Shown one piece after another: positions 22,130 to 29,691 of a stretch of 38,122 nucleotides of DNA. The position numbers and the translations under genes were made by a program. Within the stretch, counting starts at the first letter, position 1. Each line of letters starts with the position of its first letter. Where the stretch lies: the NCBI GenBank assembly GCA_900547135.1, contig URFJ01000004.1, positions 1-38,122 of the forward strand. The letters run 5' to 3'. The DNA comes from an uncultured Eubacteriales bacterium. GTDB lineage: Bacteria; Bacillota; Clostridia; Christensenellales; CAG-138. The notes under the pieces were generated by a model, which had not been told where the DNA came from, ran no database searches, and saw nothing but the letters and a program-made list of their open reading frames with translations.

Positions 22130-24631
22130 TTACCGATTAACCTCCTCAATTATATACGCTTCAATAATGTCGCCTTCGTGTATATCATTGAACCCCTCGA
22201 TGCCAATGCCGCATTCATAGCCAGTAGCAACCTCTTTTGCATCGTCTTTAAAGCGCTTCAAAGACGAAATCTTGCCTTCATGAATTACAATTCCGTCTCG
22301 AACCACCCTTACCTGGGCGTTTCTGGATACCCTGCCATCCTGAACATAAGCGCCCGCGATGGTACCGACGCCGGACACCTTGAACGTATTACGAACGGAT
22401 ATGCGTCCAAGCTCCACCTCTCGGAATACGGGCGCGAACAGTCCTTTCATAGCCTTCTCTATGTCCTCAATGGCGTTATAGATTATCCTGTATAGGCGGA
22501 TATCAACCTTTTCGCGTTCGGCAGTCTGCTTCGCCGTGCTGTCGGGGCGTACGTTAAAGCCTATTATAATGGCATTAGACGCTGCGGCGAACATTACGTC
22601 CGATCCGGTTATTGCGCCTACGCCGCCATGTATGCAGCGGACGCGGACTTCCTCGTTTGAAAGCTTTTCAAGGGCCTGCTTTACCGCCTCTACAGAGCCG
22701 TGCACGTCAGCCTTTACGATAATATTTAGATCTTTAACCTGGCCTTCGGCAATCTGGTTGAAAAGATCGTCAAGGGATACCTTTGACATCATCTTAAGCT
22801 GCGCCGCCTTTTGCTTGTCGCGCCTTTCCTCGGCGACCTGCCTTGACAGCTTGTCGGCTTCGGCGACGTTTAAGACATCGCCTGCCGAGGGGACCTCGGA
22901 GAAGCCGAGCACCTCTACGGGCTGCCCTGGCCCTGCCGACGTAACCCTTCTGCCCTTGTCGTCCATAAGCGCGCGGACCCGTCCATAGGCTGTTCCCGCA
23001 ACGATTGTGTCACCGATTTTAAGAGTACCGTTCTGCACAAGAACGGTAGCGATAGGGCCTCTGCCCTTATGTAATTCGGCTTCAATTATTGTACCCTTTG
23101 CAATACGGTTTGGATTGGCCTTAAGCTCGAGCACCTCGGCCTGCAAAAGCACCATCTCGAGAAGCGTTTCTAGGTTTTCACCGGTTTTTGCAGAAACTGG
23201 AACGCAAATCGTATCGCCGCCCCATTCCTCGGTAACCAGCCCATACTCGGTGAGTTGCTGTTTTACCTGTTCGGGGTTTGCGTTGGGCCTGTCGATCTTG
23301 TTTATAGCGACAATTATCGGCACGCCCGCCGCCTTAGCGTGATTGATCGCCTCAACGGTCTGAGGCATTATTCCGTCGTCGGCTGCTACAACAAGTATTA
23401 CTATATCAGTCACCTGTGCGCCGCGTGCGCGCATCGACGTAAAGGCCTCATGGCCGGGAGTGTCTATAAATGTGATTGGCCTTGCGTTGCACAATACCTG
23501 GTATGCGCCTATATGCTGGGTAATTCCTCCAGCCTCGCCGGATGTTACGCTTGAGTGGCGTATTGCGTCAAGTAGCGAAGTCTTGCCATGGTCTACATGC
23601 CCCATGATTGTCACTACAGGGGGCCGCTCAATCAGGTTTTGCTCCCCGTCCGCAAGGGCGCTTTCCTGAAGGACGTCCTCAAATGTTTTCAGTGGCTGAT
23701 ATTCAAGCTCTATGTCATAATCAGCGGCAATCAATGAGCAGGTATCATAATCAATATCCTGGTTAATGGTTGCCAAAGTGCCAAGGTTGAATAGTTTCTT
23801 TATTATTTCCGCCACGGGTTTGCCTATCTTCTCAGAGAGGTCTTTAACGGTTATTGTTTCCGTAGTGATCACCGCCTTTTCGATCTTTACAGGTTCCGGC
23901 TTATGTACGGGCTGCTGCTGTTTCCTGGCCTTTGGGTATCTTGAGCCAAACTGCGTTTCGTCATCCCAGCCGCTTGCGCTATCCTTTATTGATTTCCGAT
24001 TCCTGGATTTTTTATCGTTGTCACGGGTTTTATTTTTATCGGGCTTATCCCTGCCGGAGGGCTGGGGCCGCTTTTCACCCTGTCCGGCTTTTTGAGCGTC
24101 AGTCTTTGGCGCCTTAGGCGCGGCGTCCGATGCGCGTTGTGCCGGCGGCGCGGGCTCCTTGCTCTGTCTTGGCGGCCGGTTATCGGGTTTGGGTGCGCGG
24201 TCGCGCGGCGGAGGCGTTTGCACAATCTCCGTCACAGTTGTTTCAGGGCCGTTTATGTCAATATCGGGTTTGGTCTGTTGGACAGGTTTAGGCGCAGAAG
24301 CCGGACCGGCCATCGTCTGGTCGTCTTGATCCGTTATGGCCGCTTCCGGCTGGCCTTCAGCTGCAACGACATTGCCGTCTTCATCATTACCGCCGACATG
24401 TACGGCCAGAGAGGCGTCCGATTCGAGATTCTTAAGGAACAGCTCCCTGCGTTCACGCTCCTGCTGAGCCGCGCGTTCCTGCTTTTCCTTCTCTATTAGC
24501 TGGGACTCGCGCCGCTTTACACCCTGCAGGGCGGTGCTTACATCGCCGTGGATAAGCTTTATCCGCTCAAACAACTCCTTTACTACTTCGTCCAGCGCAT
24601 ACACTGAATCCGTAATCTTAACCTTTGACAT
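22130..24631 (-). CDS. infB: translation initiation factor IF-2
   Basis: IF-2 is the GTPase that places initiator tRNA on the 30S subunit and promotes subunit joining. The start is the ATG sharing its A with the TGA of ylxQ; two TTG codons before it are rejected. Of the 833 residues, about the first 270 are a low-complexity Pro/Ala/Lys/Glu-rich region after a short N-terminal helix. The IF-2 N-terminal domain follows, then the G domain with GHVDHGKT, DTPGHE and NKID. Domains II-IV with VKADVHGSVEAVKQALEKL complete it. It sits in the standard nusA operon. Confidence 0.98.
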   Translation of the reverse strand: MSKVKITDSVYALDEVVKELFERIKLIHGDVSTALQGVKRRESQLIEKEKQERAAQQERERRELFLKNLESDASLAVHVGGNDEDGNVVAAEGQPEAAITDQDDQTMAGPASAPKPVQQTKPDIDINGPETTVTEIVQTPPPRDRAPKPDNRPPRQSKEPAPPAQRASDAAPKAPKTDAQKAGQGEKRPQPSGRDKPDKNKTRDNDKKSRNRKSIKDSASGWDDETQFGSRYPKARKQQQPVHKPEPVKIEKAVITTETITVKDLSEKIGKPVAEIIKKLFNLGTLATINQDIDYDTCSLIAADYDIELEYQPLKTFEDVLQESALADGEQNLIERPPVVTIMGHVDHGKTSLLDAIRHSSVTSGEAGGITQHIGAYQVLCNARPITFIDTPGHEAFTSMRARGAQVTDIVILVVAADDGIMPQTVEAINHAKAAGVPIIVAINKIDRPNANPEQVKQQLTEYGLVTEEWGGDTICVPVSAKTGENLETLLEMVLLQAEVLELKANPNRIAKGTIIEAELHKGRGPIATVLVQNGTLKIGDTIVAGTAYGRVRALMDDKGRRVTSAGPGQPVEVLGFSEVPSAGDVLNVAEADKLSRQVAEERRDKQKAAQLKMMSKVSLDDLFNQIAEGQVKDLNIIVKADVHGSVEAVKQALEKLSNEEVRVRCIHGGVGAITGSDVMFAAASNAIIIGFNVRPDSTAKQTAEREKVDIRLYRIIYNAIEDIEKAMKGLFAPVFREVELGRISVRNTFKVSGVGTIAGAYVQDGRVSRNAQVRVVRDGIVIHEGKISSLKRFKDDAKEVATGYECGIGIEGFNDIHEGDIIEAYIIEEVNR

Positions 24632-24963
24632 CAACAAACACCCCCGTTGTCTGCGCCATTATGTGGCGCTTTGGTATAAATCCCTTTTATCATATCCGCA
24701 AACCCCCTGTCGGTTATAGCAGCAACCATTCTGTTTCCCCTTCCTATCGCCCCGCCGAGATTCTCAACCTCAAGGCATTCAATTCCGTGGTTTATGCTTC
24801 GCTCAGCCCATCTTTTAAGCGTTGCCTTGGAGGCGGAGGAATCAAGCAGTATCAACAGCGCCCTTTGGGATCCCAGAACCTTTTGAACAGCGACCTCCCC
24901 CGAATAGCATTTGCCAGCTTTCATAGCGAAACCTATGGCTGACATGAGCCTGCTTTCACTCAT
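24631..24963 (-). CDS. ylxQ: L7Ae/YlxQ-family RNA-binding protein
   Basis: This is a 110-residue L7Ae-like protein (GFAMKAGKCYSGEVAVQKVL at the N-terminus, then a LILLDSSASKATLKRW core). Members bind kink-turn RNA. YlxQ is found between rnpM and infB in Bacillota and probably acts on ribosomal or RNase P RNA. Its start overlaps rnpM by 4 bases (ATGA) and its stop overlaps infB (TGATG), so the three genes are tightly coupled. Confidence 0.9.
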   Translation of the reverse strand: MSESRLMSAIGFAMKAGKCYSGEVAVQKVLGSQRALLILLDSSASKATLKRWAERSINHGIECLEVENLGGAIGRGNRMVAAITDRGFADMIKGIYTKAPHNGADNGGVC

Positions 24964-25223
24964 CCGCGCTCAAGCTCCCTTCCAAGACGTTCGAGAAGCT
25001 CTCCGTCAAGCTTGCGTTCCAATGCGCGCTCAAGCGCCTTGGTTTTTACGGCGCGCTCAAGGCACAGCTGGTTTTTGCATAAGTATGCTCCCCTGCCGGA
25101 CACCTTGCCGGTTAAATCAATCGTAACGCTGCCCTCAATGGGACGAACAATCCTTACAAGATCCCGCTTGGGAAACATATTTCTGCATCCTACGCACATA
25201 CGCATAGGCGTTTTTTTAGGCAT
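24960..25223 (-). CDS. rnpM: YlxR/RnpM family RNA-binding protein (DUF448)
   Basis: The start is the ATG 11 bases after AGGAGG (MPKKTPMRMCVGCR). A GTG four codons earlier lies inside that ribosome binding site. The 87-residue protein has the DUF448 hallmarks: an N-terminal CVGC, KRDLVRIVR, a basic groove and GRGAYLC near residue 50. B. subtilis YlxR (RnpM) binds RNase P RNA and modulates its activity; the same role is inferred here. The C-terminus is a charged helix rich in Leu, Glu and Arg. Confidence 0.92.
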   Translation of the reverse strand: MPKKTPMRMCVGCRNMFPKRDLVRIVRPIEGSVTIDLTGKVSGRGAYLCKNQLCLERAVKTKALERALERKLDGELLERLGRELERG

Positions 25224-25263
25224 TTCGTCGGCCACCTCCTAAAGGACTGGAGAGCAATCAGCG

Positions 25264-26370
25264 TTAAATCTCAGGCGTCTCCTCGCCCGAGTCCATGCGC
25301 TCCATTTCCTCTTCCATCTGGGAATTGCTCTTTATGTCTATTTTCCAGCGTGTAAGCTTAACCGCCAGTCTGGCGTTCTGGCCATCCTTGCCAATAGCGA
25401 GCGAAAGTTGGTTGTCAGGGACGACAACTCGGGCCACTCCATCGAACCTGTCACCATTCTCTTCATATTTGGCTGGCTTGGTATAAACCATAAGGACCTT
25501 TGCGGGGCTTAGCGACTTAGCTATGTATATGGCGGGATCCGGATCCCATGCGATTATATCTATTTTTTCCCTGCGCAGTTCTTCAACGATGCGCTCAACG
25601 CGCATTCCCTTTTGACCAACGCACGCGCCGACGGCGTCAACGCGGCTATCAGTTGAATATACGGATATCTTTGTGCGCGAGCCTGCCTCCCTGGCTATGC
25701 CTTTGATTTGAACCAGTCCGGCGTGAATTTCAGGCACTTCAAGCTCAAACAGGCGCTTTACAAGACCGGGATGCGTGCGGGAAACAAAAACCTGAGGGCC
25801 TTTGTTGGTCTTTCTTACTTCCAAAACGTATACCTTAAGCCGCATATTGGTTTCGTAGGTTTCTCCAGGCGGAATCTCTCTGGCGTCAAGAAAACCGCTT
25901 GTACGGCCAATGGAGAGATAAACCCCTGTTTTATCCACGCGCTGAACAATGCCCGTGAGCATCTCGGTTTCCTTTTCCATATATTCGTCATAGGCGTTTG
26001 ACCGTTCCGTTTCGCGAATGCGCTGTACAACCACCTGCTTTGCCGTCTGTGCGGCAATACGTCCAAAATTTTTGGGGCGCACTTCTTCCTCTATTACATC
26101 GCCTACCTCGTATAATGCGTTAATGCGTTTAGCGTTTTCAAGCGAAACCTGAGTAAGCGGTTCCTCAACAATTTCAACTACAGCCTTGGAGGCGTAGATC
26201 TTTGCATCTCCCGTTTCTATATCAACTTCGGCCCTGGCGTTTCCGACATTGCCGTAGTTCCGCCTATAGGCGGATATCAACGCAGCCTCAAGGGCCTCTA
26301 TGAGTTTCTCCTTGCTTACGCCGCGTTCTTTTTCTATCACATTCAGCGCCTCTATGAATTCAGCATTCAT
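25264..26370 (-). CDS. nusA: transcription termination/antitermination factor NusA
   Basis: NusA binds RNA polymerase and nascent RNA and controls pausing and termination. The 368-residue protein, the usual Bacillota length without acidic repeats, has the N-terminal polymerase-binding domain (1-130) and an S1 domain (about 135-200). Two KH domains follow, with GQKG (GACVGQKGMRVERI) and GKDG (LAIGKDGQNARLAV). It ends in a short acidic tail. AAGGAG is 13 bases before the ATG, a long spacing, but no better in-frame start exists. It lies between rimP and rnpM in the operon. Confidence 0.98.
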   Translation of the reverse strand: MNAEFIEALNVIEKERGVSKEKLIEALEAALISAYRRNYGNVGNARAEVDIETGDAKIYASKAVVEIVEEPLTQVSLENAKRINALYEVGDVIEEEVRPKNFGRIAAQTAKQVVVQRIRETERSNAYDEYMEKETEMLTGIVQRVDKTGVYLSIGRTSGFLDAREIPPGETYETNMRLKVYVLEVRKTNKGPQVFVSRTHPGLVKRLFELEVPEIHAGLVQIKGIAREAGSRTKISVYSTDSRVDAVGACVGQKGMRVERIVEELRREKIDIIAWDPDPAIYIAKSLSPAKVLMVYTKPAKYEENGDRFDGVARVVVPDNQLSLAIGKDGQNARLAVKLTRWKIDIKSNSQMEEEMERMDSGEETPEI

Positions 26371-26398
26371 TATAATATGTCAACTCCTTCCGGATTGT

Positions 26399-26860
26399 CT
26401 ACTCAAACTCTATCACCGGCTTTACAGAGGAGACCTCCTTCCTTAGAAAGCTTAGCAGCTCTCCGCTTTTATGTTCGGCTATTACAAAGGAAAGCTGATC
26501 ATAACTCTCAAGTAAACCCGTAAATTCCTTTTTTCCACTCTTTGGGGCGTAAAGCTTTACCACGGTCTTTTTGCCTAGGTTACGTTCAAAATCCCTGTCG
26601 CTTTTTATCGGCCTGTCAAGCCCCAAGGAGGAAACGCTTAGGTAGTATTGCTCTGATATGGGGTCGGCTTCGTCCAGAATCGGATCTACCGCTCTGCTTA
26701 CACGCTCGCAGTCCTCCATTTTGATGCCACTGGGCGAATCTATAAACAGGGTAAGCACCATGTGTCCCTGTTCCTTTTTATACTGCACCTCCACAAGCTC
26801 ATATCCGAGTTCTTGAACGGTGCCATCAACCAACGCAAATACATCGTTTGTCAATTTCAT
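26399..26860 (-). CDS. rimP: ribosome maturation factor RimP
   Basis: RimP assists 30S assembly in the cytosol. The 153-residue product shows the family's N-terminal alpha/beta domain (LGYELVEVQYKKEQGHMVLTLFID, with CERVSRAVDPILDEADPI). Its C-terminal SH3-like barrel contains LSVSSLGLDRPIKSDRDFERN. It is the first gene of the minus-strand operon. GGAGGG lies 12 bases before the ATG. The leader holds a stable hairpin and the promoter is about 150 bp upstream. Confidence 0.96.
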   Translation of the reverse strand: MKLTNDVFALVDGTVQELGYELVEVQYKKEQGHMVLTLFIDSPSGIKMEDCERVSRAVDPILDEADPISEQYYLSVSSLGLDRPIKSDRDFERNLGKKTVVKLYAPKSGKKEFTGLLESYDQLSFVIAEHKSGELLSFLRKEVSSVKPVIEFE

Positions 26861-26942
26861 AGCTGTCTTTCACCCTCCGTTTGGATGTACGCGCCTAAAT
26901 CATGAAAAACCAAGGCTCCCTAATTTTCTTAATTCATAAATG

Positions 26943-26967
26943 AAAGGTGGGAGAACTCCCACCCTTT
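26943..26967 (-). promoter_or_regulatory. stable hairpin in the rimP operon leader
   Basis: GGTGGGAG and CTCCCACC form an 8-bp stem with a 2-base centre, extended by AAAG/CTTT with one bulge. On the minus strand it ends CCACCTTTC, too few T residues for a clear terminator. It is probably an attenuator or RNA-stabilising leader element. Confidence 0.55.
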
Positions 26968-27006
26968 AAGAACCTTGAAAAAAAGGCACAACACCATACG
27001 TTTACA

Positions 27007-27035
27007 ATTATAACATCATATAATCATAAGCGCAA
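27007..27035 (-). promoter_or_regulatory. extended -10 promoter of the rimP-rpsO operon
   Basis: On the minus strand TATAAT (27007-27012) is preceded by TGT, with TTGCGC (27030-27035) 17 bp upstream. It lies about 150 bp before the rimP start and the transcript would include the leader hairpin. Confidence 0.7.
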
Positions 27036-27088
27036 GCGATAATTTGCAATTAAACAAAAATAATATGAAAAATATATTTTTATTCCTA

Positions 27089-27117
27089 TTGAATTTTTAA
27101 TTTAGTTGGTGTAGAAT
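27089..27117 (+). promoter_or_regulatory. promoter of tRNA-Asn
   Basis: TTGAAT and TAGAAT at 17-bp spacing, 14 bp before the tRNA. It diverges from the rimP promoter. Confidence 0.7.
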
Positions 27118-27131
27118 ACTATTCGTGCCGT

Positions 27132-27207
27132 TCCTCCTTAGCTCAGTCGGTAGAGCATGCGGCTGTTAACCGCAGTGTCGTTGGTTCGAGTCCAACAGGG
27201 GGAGCCA
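27132..27207 (+). tRNA. tRNA-Asn (GTT), prophage integration-site candidate
   Basis: This is a 76-nt cloverleaf with encoded CCA: acceptor TCCTCCT/AGGGGGA, anticodon loop CTGTTAA and T-loop TTCGAGT. The body closely follows Bacillota tRNA-Asn. An integrase gene begins about 100 bp downstream, and chromosomal genes give way to phage genes here. The 3' half of this tRNA is therefore the likely attachment core. The matching right-end repeat is outside the window. Confidence 0.97.
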
Positions 27208-27212
27208 TAGAG

Positions 27213-27244
27213 AAGCCCGAAAGTCAAGTACTTTCGGGCTTTTT
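27213..27244 (+). terminator. intrinsic terminator of tRNA-Asn
   Basis: A perfect 12-bp stem (27213-27224 with 27230-27241) has a CAAGT loop and its 3' arm runs into TTTT. Confidence 0.92.
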
Positions 27245-27309
27245 CGTTTATAGGAACGGGCAGAAATTGATAAAAACCTGTTTTACCGACAACATTACCG
27301 ACAACATAT

Positions 27310-28410
27310 TTAGAGATTATCAGTGATGTTTCGCAAGCTATCATAGTCCGGAGACTGATAGTATTTCGTCATACTTGCGTCAGCATGGCCGATCAGCGCA
27401 GCCTTATCGGTATCCGATCCCCGTACGTTCTTCATTAGATTGGCAAAGGTATGACGGCAGGAGTATGGCACACGGCCTTTTATGCCAAGAGCCTCCATCA
27501 GAGGATTAAACGCAACATCCCTAAACGTCTTATCATTCATTTTCTTTCCGTCCTTCCGAGGAAACAGATAGGTTTCATTGTGCGATAATCGTTCAATTAT
27601 TGGTTGTATTTTGGGTGACAGTGTTACGGTGCGGTTTTTCCCTGCCTCAGTCTTAAAGCCGCCTGTGAGCGTCTTGCGGAGCGCGTCATAGGCGTCTACG
27701 GTGAGAGATAACATTTCGTTGGGCCGGAAGCCTGTATAAATCATGCAATAAACATAATCGGCATAGTCGTACTTCCCAATGGCCTGCCTGATTTTCTCTA
27801 TCTCATCAGTTGTAAACGGGGGTCTGGTGCCCTTCTCGTCGTTACCACAGTAGATATACTGAGCATAATTGTGTTCTGTGATACGGTTGGCTCCGGCATA
27901 CTTATAAAGAAGCATTGCTAGGGATTTCATGTTTTCTTTAGTGCGCTTTCCAGCGCTACAGGAGTCTACGCATTGCTGTAAATCGTCCGTAAATATCTCA
28001 TTAAAATCCAGATACCAAATCGGCCTAAACCAATTATAGGCGGCAGTGTGGCCGCGCATGGTTGAAGCGGTTATTCGTGACTCGTACTGTGGTTTCCATT
28101 TTGCGTATACTTGGGCGAATGTCATTCTGCTTTCTCGCACGTTTTTCCTTAATGTCGGACAATATTCCAACGCATCTTTCTTAGTCTTAAATCCGCCCTT
28201 TGTGCGTTTGACGGGAATCAATCGTTTCTGTTCCTCTCCTGCGTCTTTCCAGGCAATAGTAACGCTTGCCGTCCATGTTTTGCCACGTTTATATGCTGTA
28301 CCCATGCCATTACTGCGTAAACGTCGGCTGGGCCTGCGTTCCTGGCTGGCGCCACAGTTTAAACAAAACTTTCCGTCTGGTACTTCGCGTTTACACTTTA
28401 TGCATATCAT
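27310..28410 (-). CDS. int: tyrosine recombinase/integrase with an N-terminal zinc ribbon
   Basis: The 366-residue integrase opens with a zinc ribbon (CIKCKREVPDGKFCLNCG, two CxxC pairs). A DNA-binding arm and a SAM-like core-binding domain follow (about 90-190, FAQVYAKWKPQYESRIT). The catalytic domain has TGFRPNEML (first Arg), a GGFKTEAGKNRTV beta-hairpin lysine, SCRHTFANLM (second Arg), LIGHAD and the nucleophile in MTKYYQS. The position that is usually His three residues before the second Arg is Tyr here. It points toward tRNA-Asn, the usual arrangement for tRNA-targeted integrases. No strong ribosome binding site is visible. It may be translated together with the short XRE gene 10 bp upstream. 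Confidence 0.93.
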   Translation of the reverse strand: MICIKCKREVPDGKFCLNCGASQERRPSRRLRSNGMGTAYKRGKTWTASVTIAWKDAGEEQKRLIPVKRTKGGFKTKKDALEYCPTLRKNVRESRMTFAQVYAKWKPQYESRITASTMRGHTAAYNWFRPIWYLDFNEIFTDDLQQCVDSCSAGKRTKENMKSLAMLLYKYAGANRITEHNYAQYIYCGNDEKGTRPPFTTDEIEKIRQAIGKYDYADYVYCMIYTGFRPNEMLSLTVDAYDALRKTLTGGFKTEAGKNRTVTLSPKIQPIIERLSHNETYLFPRKDGKKMNDKTFRDVAFNPLMEALGIKGRVPYSCRHTFANLMKNVRGSDTDKAALIGHADASMTKYYQSPDYDSLRNITDNL

Positions 28411-28419
28411 TTTAATGTT

Positions 28420-28632
28420 TCAATCCAAGCACGGTACTACCGTTAGTTCACAGCCGAGAGCGGTGGCAACCTTAATCAATGTATTAAGCTGGGGCATAGC
28501 TTTTTTACTCTCCAGCCTAGCTATAACCGACTGCGTAAGGCAAGCGGCTTTTGCTAAGTCATTTTGCGTCAATCCTTTAATGTGCCGCTGTTCAATAAGG
28601 CGGTCAATGATAATAGCGCAGTTCTCAGGCAT
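28420..28632 (-). CDS. small XRE-family DNA-binding protein, possible antitoxin
   Basis: The start is the ATG 7 bases after GGAGGT (MPENCAIIIDRLIEQRH). Longer readings overlap the ribosome binding site. The 70 residues are a single helix-turn-helix (KGLTQNDLAKAACLTQSVIA, then RLESKKAMPQLNTLIKVA) with a short hydrophobic end, as in HigA-type antitoxins. It overlaps the DUF2442 gene by 8 bases, so the two are co-translated. It probably represses the three-gene operon. Confidence 0.85.
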   Translation of the reverse strand: MPENCAIIIDRLIEQRHIKGLTQNDLAKAACLTQSVIARLESKKAMPQLNTLIKVATALGCELTVVPCLD

Positions 28633-28993
28633 TGACAGTACCTCCACGCACAGGGGTGCTATCGACATAGCAACTATCGGGGCAGAGGTCTACTTTATTA
28701 CTCCAGACCACTTTACTATCAACGGAGGGATCTATGTCCCAAGCAACACAATGTTCAGTGTCAATATAAACCCGCTTGAAGTTCTCAAACTGCATGAACG
28801 GAGCAAAAACAGTACCAGCCTTTAGTAAGGGTTTGCAATCATATAGTCTTCTTTCCCCGTTATCGAAGTCTAGCGTTAGTGTAAAATCTTTGTTAGGGAC
28901 AACGGCGGTAATACGCTTGCGCCCAGAAGCAAAATATTCGGCCATAGGCTTATCAAAGCCTTTAGAGAGGTAATAGGCTATATCTCCTGCCAT
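28625..28993 (-). CDS. DUF2442 protein, putative toxin-antitoxin component
   Basis: The start is the ATG 8 bases after AAAGGAG (MAGDIAYYLSKGFDK). The 122-residue protein carries a DUF2442 domain (about 30-95): ITAVVPNKDFTLTLDFDNGE, RRLYDCKPLL and the final AWDIDPSVD. DUF2442 proteins are usually found beside DUF4160 proteins, as here, and the pair is predicted to act as a toxin-antitoxin module. No activity has been firmly shown to my knowledge. The N-terminal 25 residues (KGFDKPMAEYFASGRK) are common in this family. Confidence 0.88.
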   Translation of the reverse strand: MAGDIAYYLSKGFDKPMAEYFASGRKRITAVVPNKDFTLTLDFDNGERRLYDCKPLLKAGTVFAPFMQFENFKRVYIDTEHCVAWDIDPSVDSKVVWSNKVDLCPDSCYVDSTPVRGGTVNA

Positions 28994-29032
28994 GTTTAAC
29001 ACTCCTTTCTCAGTCCTTCCCAAAAAAACCAA

Positions 29033-29293
29033 TTATTTCAGCGGCTCAATAGGGAAAAGCTCCTGCTTGTTCTCTGCAAGGCTCCAGTTTTCTAAAAGTT
29101 CTTCTTGATGGAAAGCCGCCCAGCCCAGAAGCATTTTTACTTGTTTGTTTGGCATTGAGCCTTCCAGCACTTCCAATTCATGAATAGAAACAATAACTTC
29201 TTTCCCTCCATAGGTGGCGTGGAAGTGGGGCGGCTGATGCTCACGCCAGTTTATATAAATCTTTATCCCGCGAAACATACAGATAGTTGGCAT
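29033..29293 (-). CDS. DUF4160 protein, putative toxin-antitoxin component
   Basis: This 86-residue protein has the DUF4160 pattern: MPTICMFRGIKIYINWREH, PPHFHATYGG with its conserved His pair, then VLEGSMPNKQVKMLLGWA and a C-terminal acidic helix. AAAGGAG precedes the ATG by 10 bases. It is the first gene of the three-gene operon, from the promoter at 29325-29353. HPPHFH-type motifs suggest metal or nucleotide binding. Role as toxin is inference from its neighbours. Confidence 0.88.
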   Translation of the reverse strand: MPTICMFRGIKIYINWREHQPPHFHATYGGKEVIVSIHELEVLEGSMPNKQVKMLLGWAAFHQEELLENWSLAENKQELFPIEPLK

Positions 29294-29324
29294 TTTTCTA
29301 AACTCCTTTGCTGTATTATTTCAA

Positions 29325-29353
29325 ATTATAGCATATTTGCTATTAAAAATCAA
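29325..29353 (-). promoter_or_regulatory. promoter of the DUF4160-DUF2442-XRE operon
   Basis: On the minus strand TTGATT (29348-29353) and TATAAT (29325-29330) are 17 bp apart with a TGC extension before the -10 box. The start codon is 32 bp downstream of the -10 box. Confidence 0.75.
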
Positions 29354-29402
29354 TGGCTTACTCGCCATTTATTAGGTTATTCATTAATTTATTTTATCCC
29401 AC

Positions 29403-29427
29403 ATTGCAATCCACGCACCCATGCGAC
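29403..29427 (-). CRISPR. truncated solitary type I-C-like CRISPR repeat
   Basis: On the minus strand this reads GTCGC directly followed by ATGGGTGCGTGGATTGCAAT. It equals the repeat at 33962-33995 minus nine internal bases and with one substitution (A to C near the 3' end). The remaining bases can still form a short CGCA/TGCG hairpin. It stands alone, without a second repeat or cas gene. It begins 7 bases after a TATAAT, where transcription would be expected to start. Confidence 0.7.
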
Positions 29428-29433
29428 AACACA

Positions 29434-29461
29434 ATTATACACCATCTTCCACACTGCGCAA
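29434..29461 (-). promoter_or_regulatory. candidate promoter firing into the truncated CRISPR repeat
   Basis: On the minus strand TATAAT (29434-29439) has TTGCGC (29456-29461) 16 bp upstream. Counting seven bases from the -10 box places the predicted transcription start on the first G of the repeat-like element. Confidence 0.5.
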
Positions 29462-29557
29462 ACTACATAATATTACCAGCGTTACCTTTTGTCGATTTTT
29501 AGGATATATAGTTATAAAAGGCAACTCCAGAATTCTAAGGATTGAAAGGAGAATATC

Positions 29558-29590
29558 ATGTCACATCGTCACAGTAAGCACTCTCCGTAA
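29558..29590 (+). CDS. possible 10-codon leader peptide
   Basis: A strong AAAGGAG lies 6 bases before an ATG that opens MSHRHSKHSP and then a stop. It may be a leader peptide or the stump of a lost gene. Apart from the features listed here, 29294-29691 holds no supported gene. Confidence 0.2.
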   Translation: MSHRHSKHSP

Positions 29591-29610
29591 CTCTAACCGC
29601 CCAACTCCAA

Positions 29611-29651
29611 TTAAAAAAATGAACCATCCAAAACACACGGCGTTGGATGGT
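29611..29651 (-). terminator. intrinsic terminator of the Ada-like lipoprotein gene
   Basis: On the minus strand ACCATCCAA (29643-29651) pairs with TTGGATGGT (29623-29631), then TCATTTTTTTAA follows. Confidence 0.85.
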
Positions 29652-29691
29652 CTGTTAAGTGTACCTTGATAATTAAATACCCGCTGCATGT

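Noticed and set aside
22536..23342. plus-strand open frames opposite infB
   Set aside because: Shadows of the infB reading frame without ribosome binding sites or recognisable products.
27138..27344. minus-strand open frame across tRNA-Asn
   Set aside because: Antisense tRNA reading (GSPCWTRTNDTAVNSRMLYR); a common mis-annotation, not a gene.
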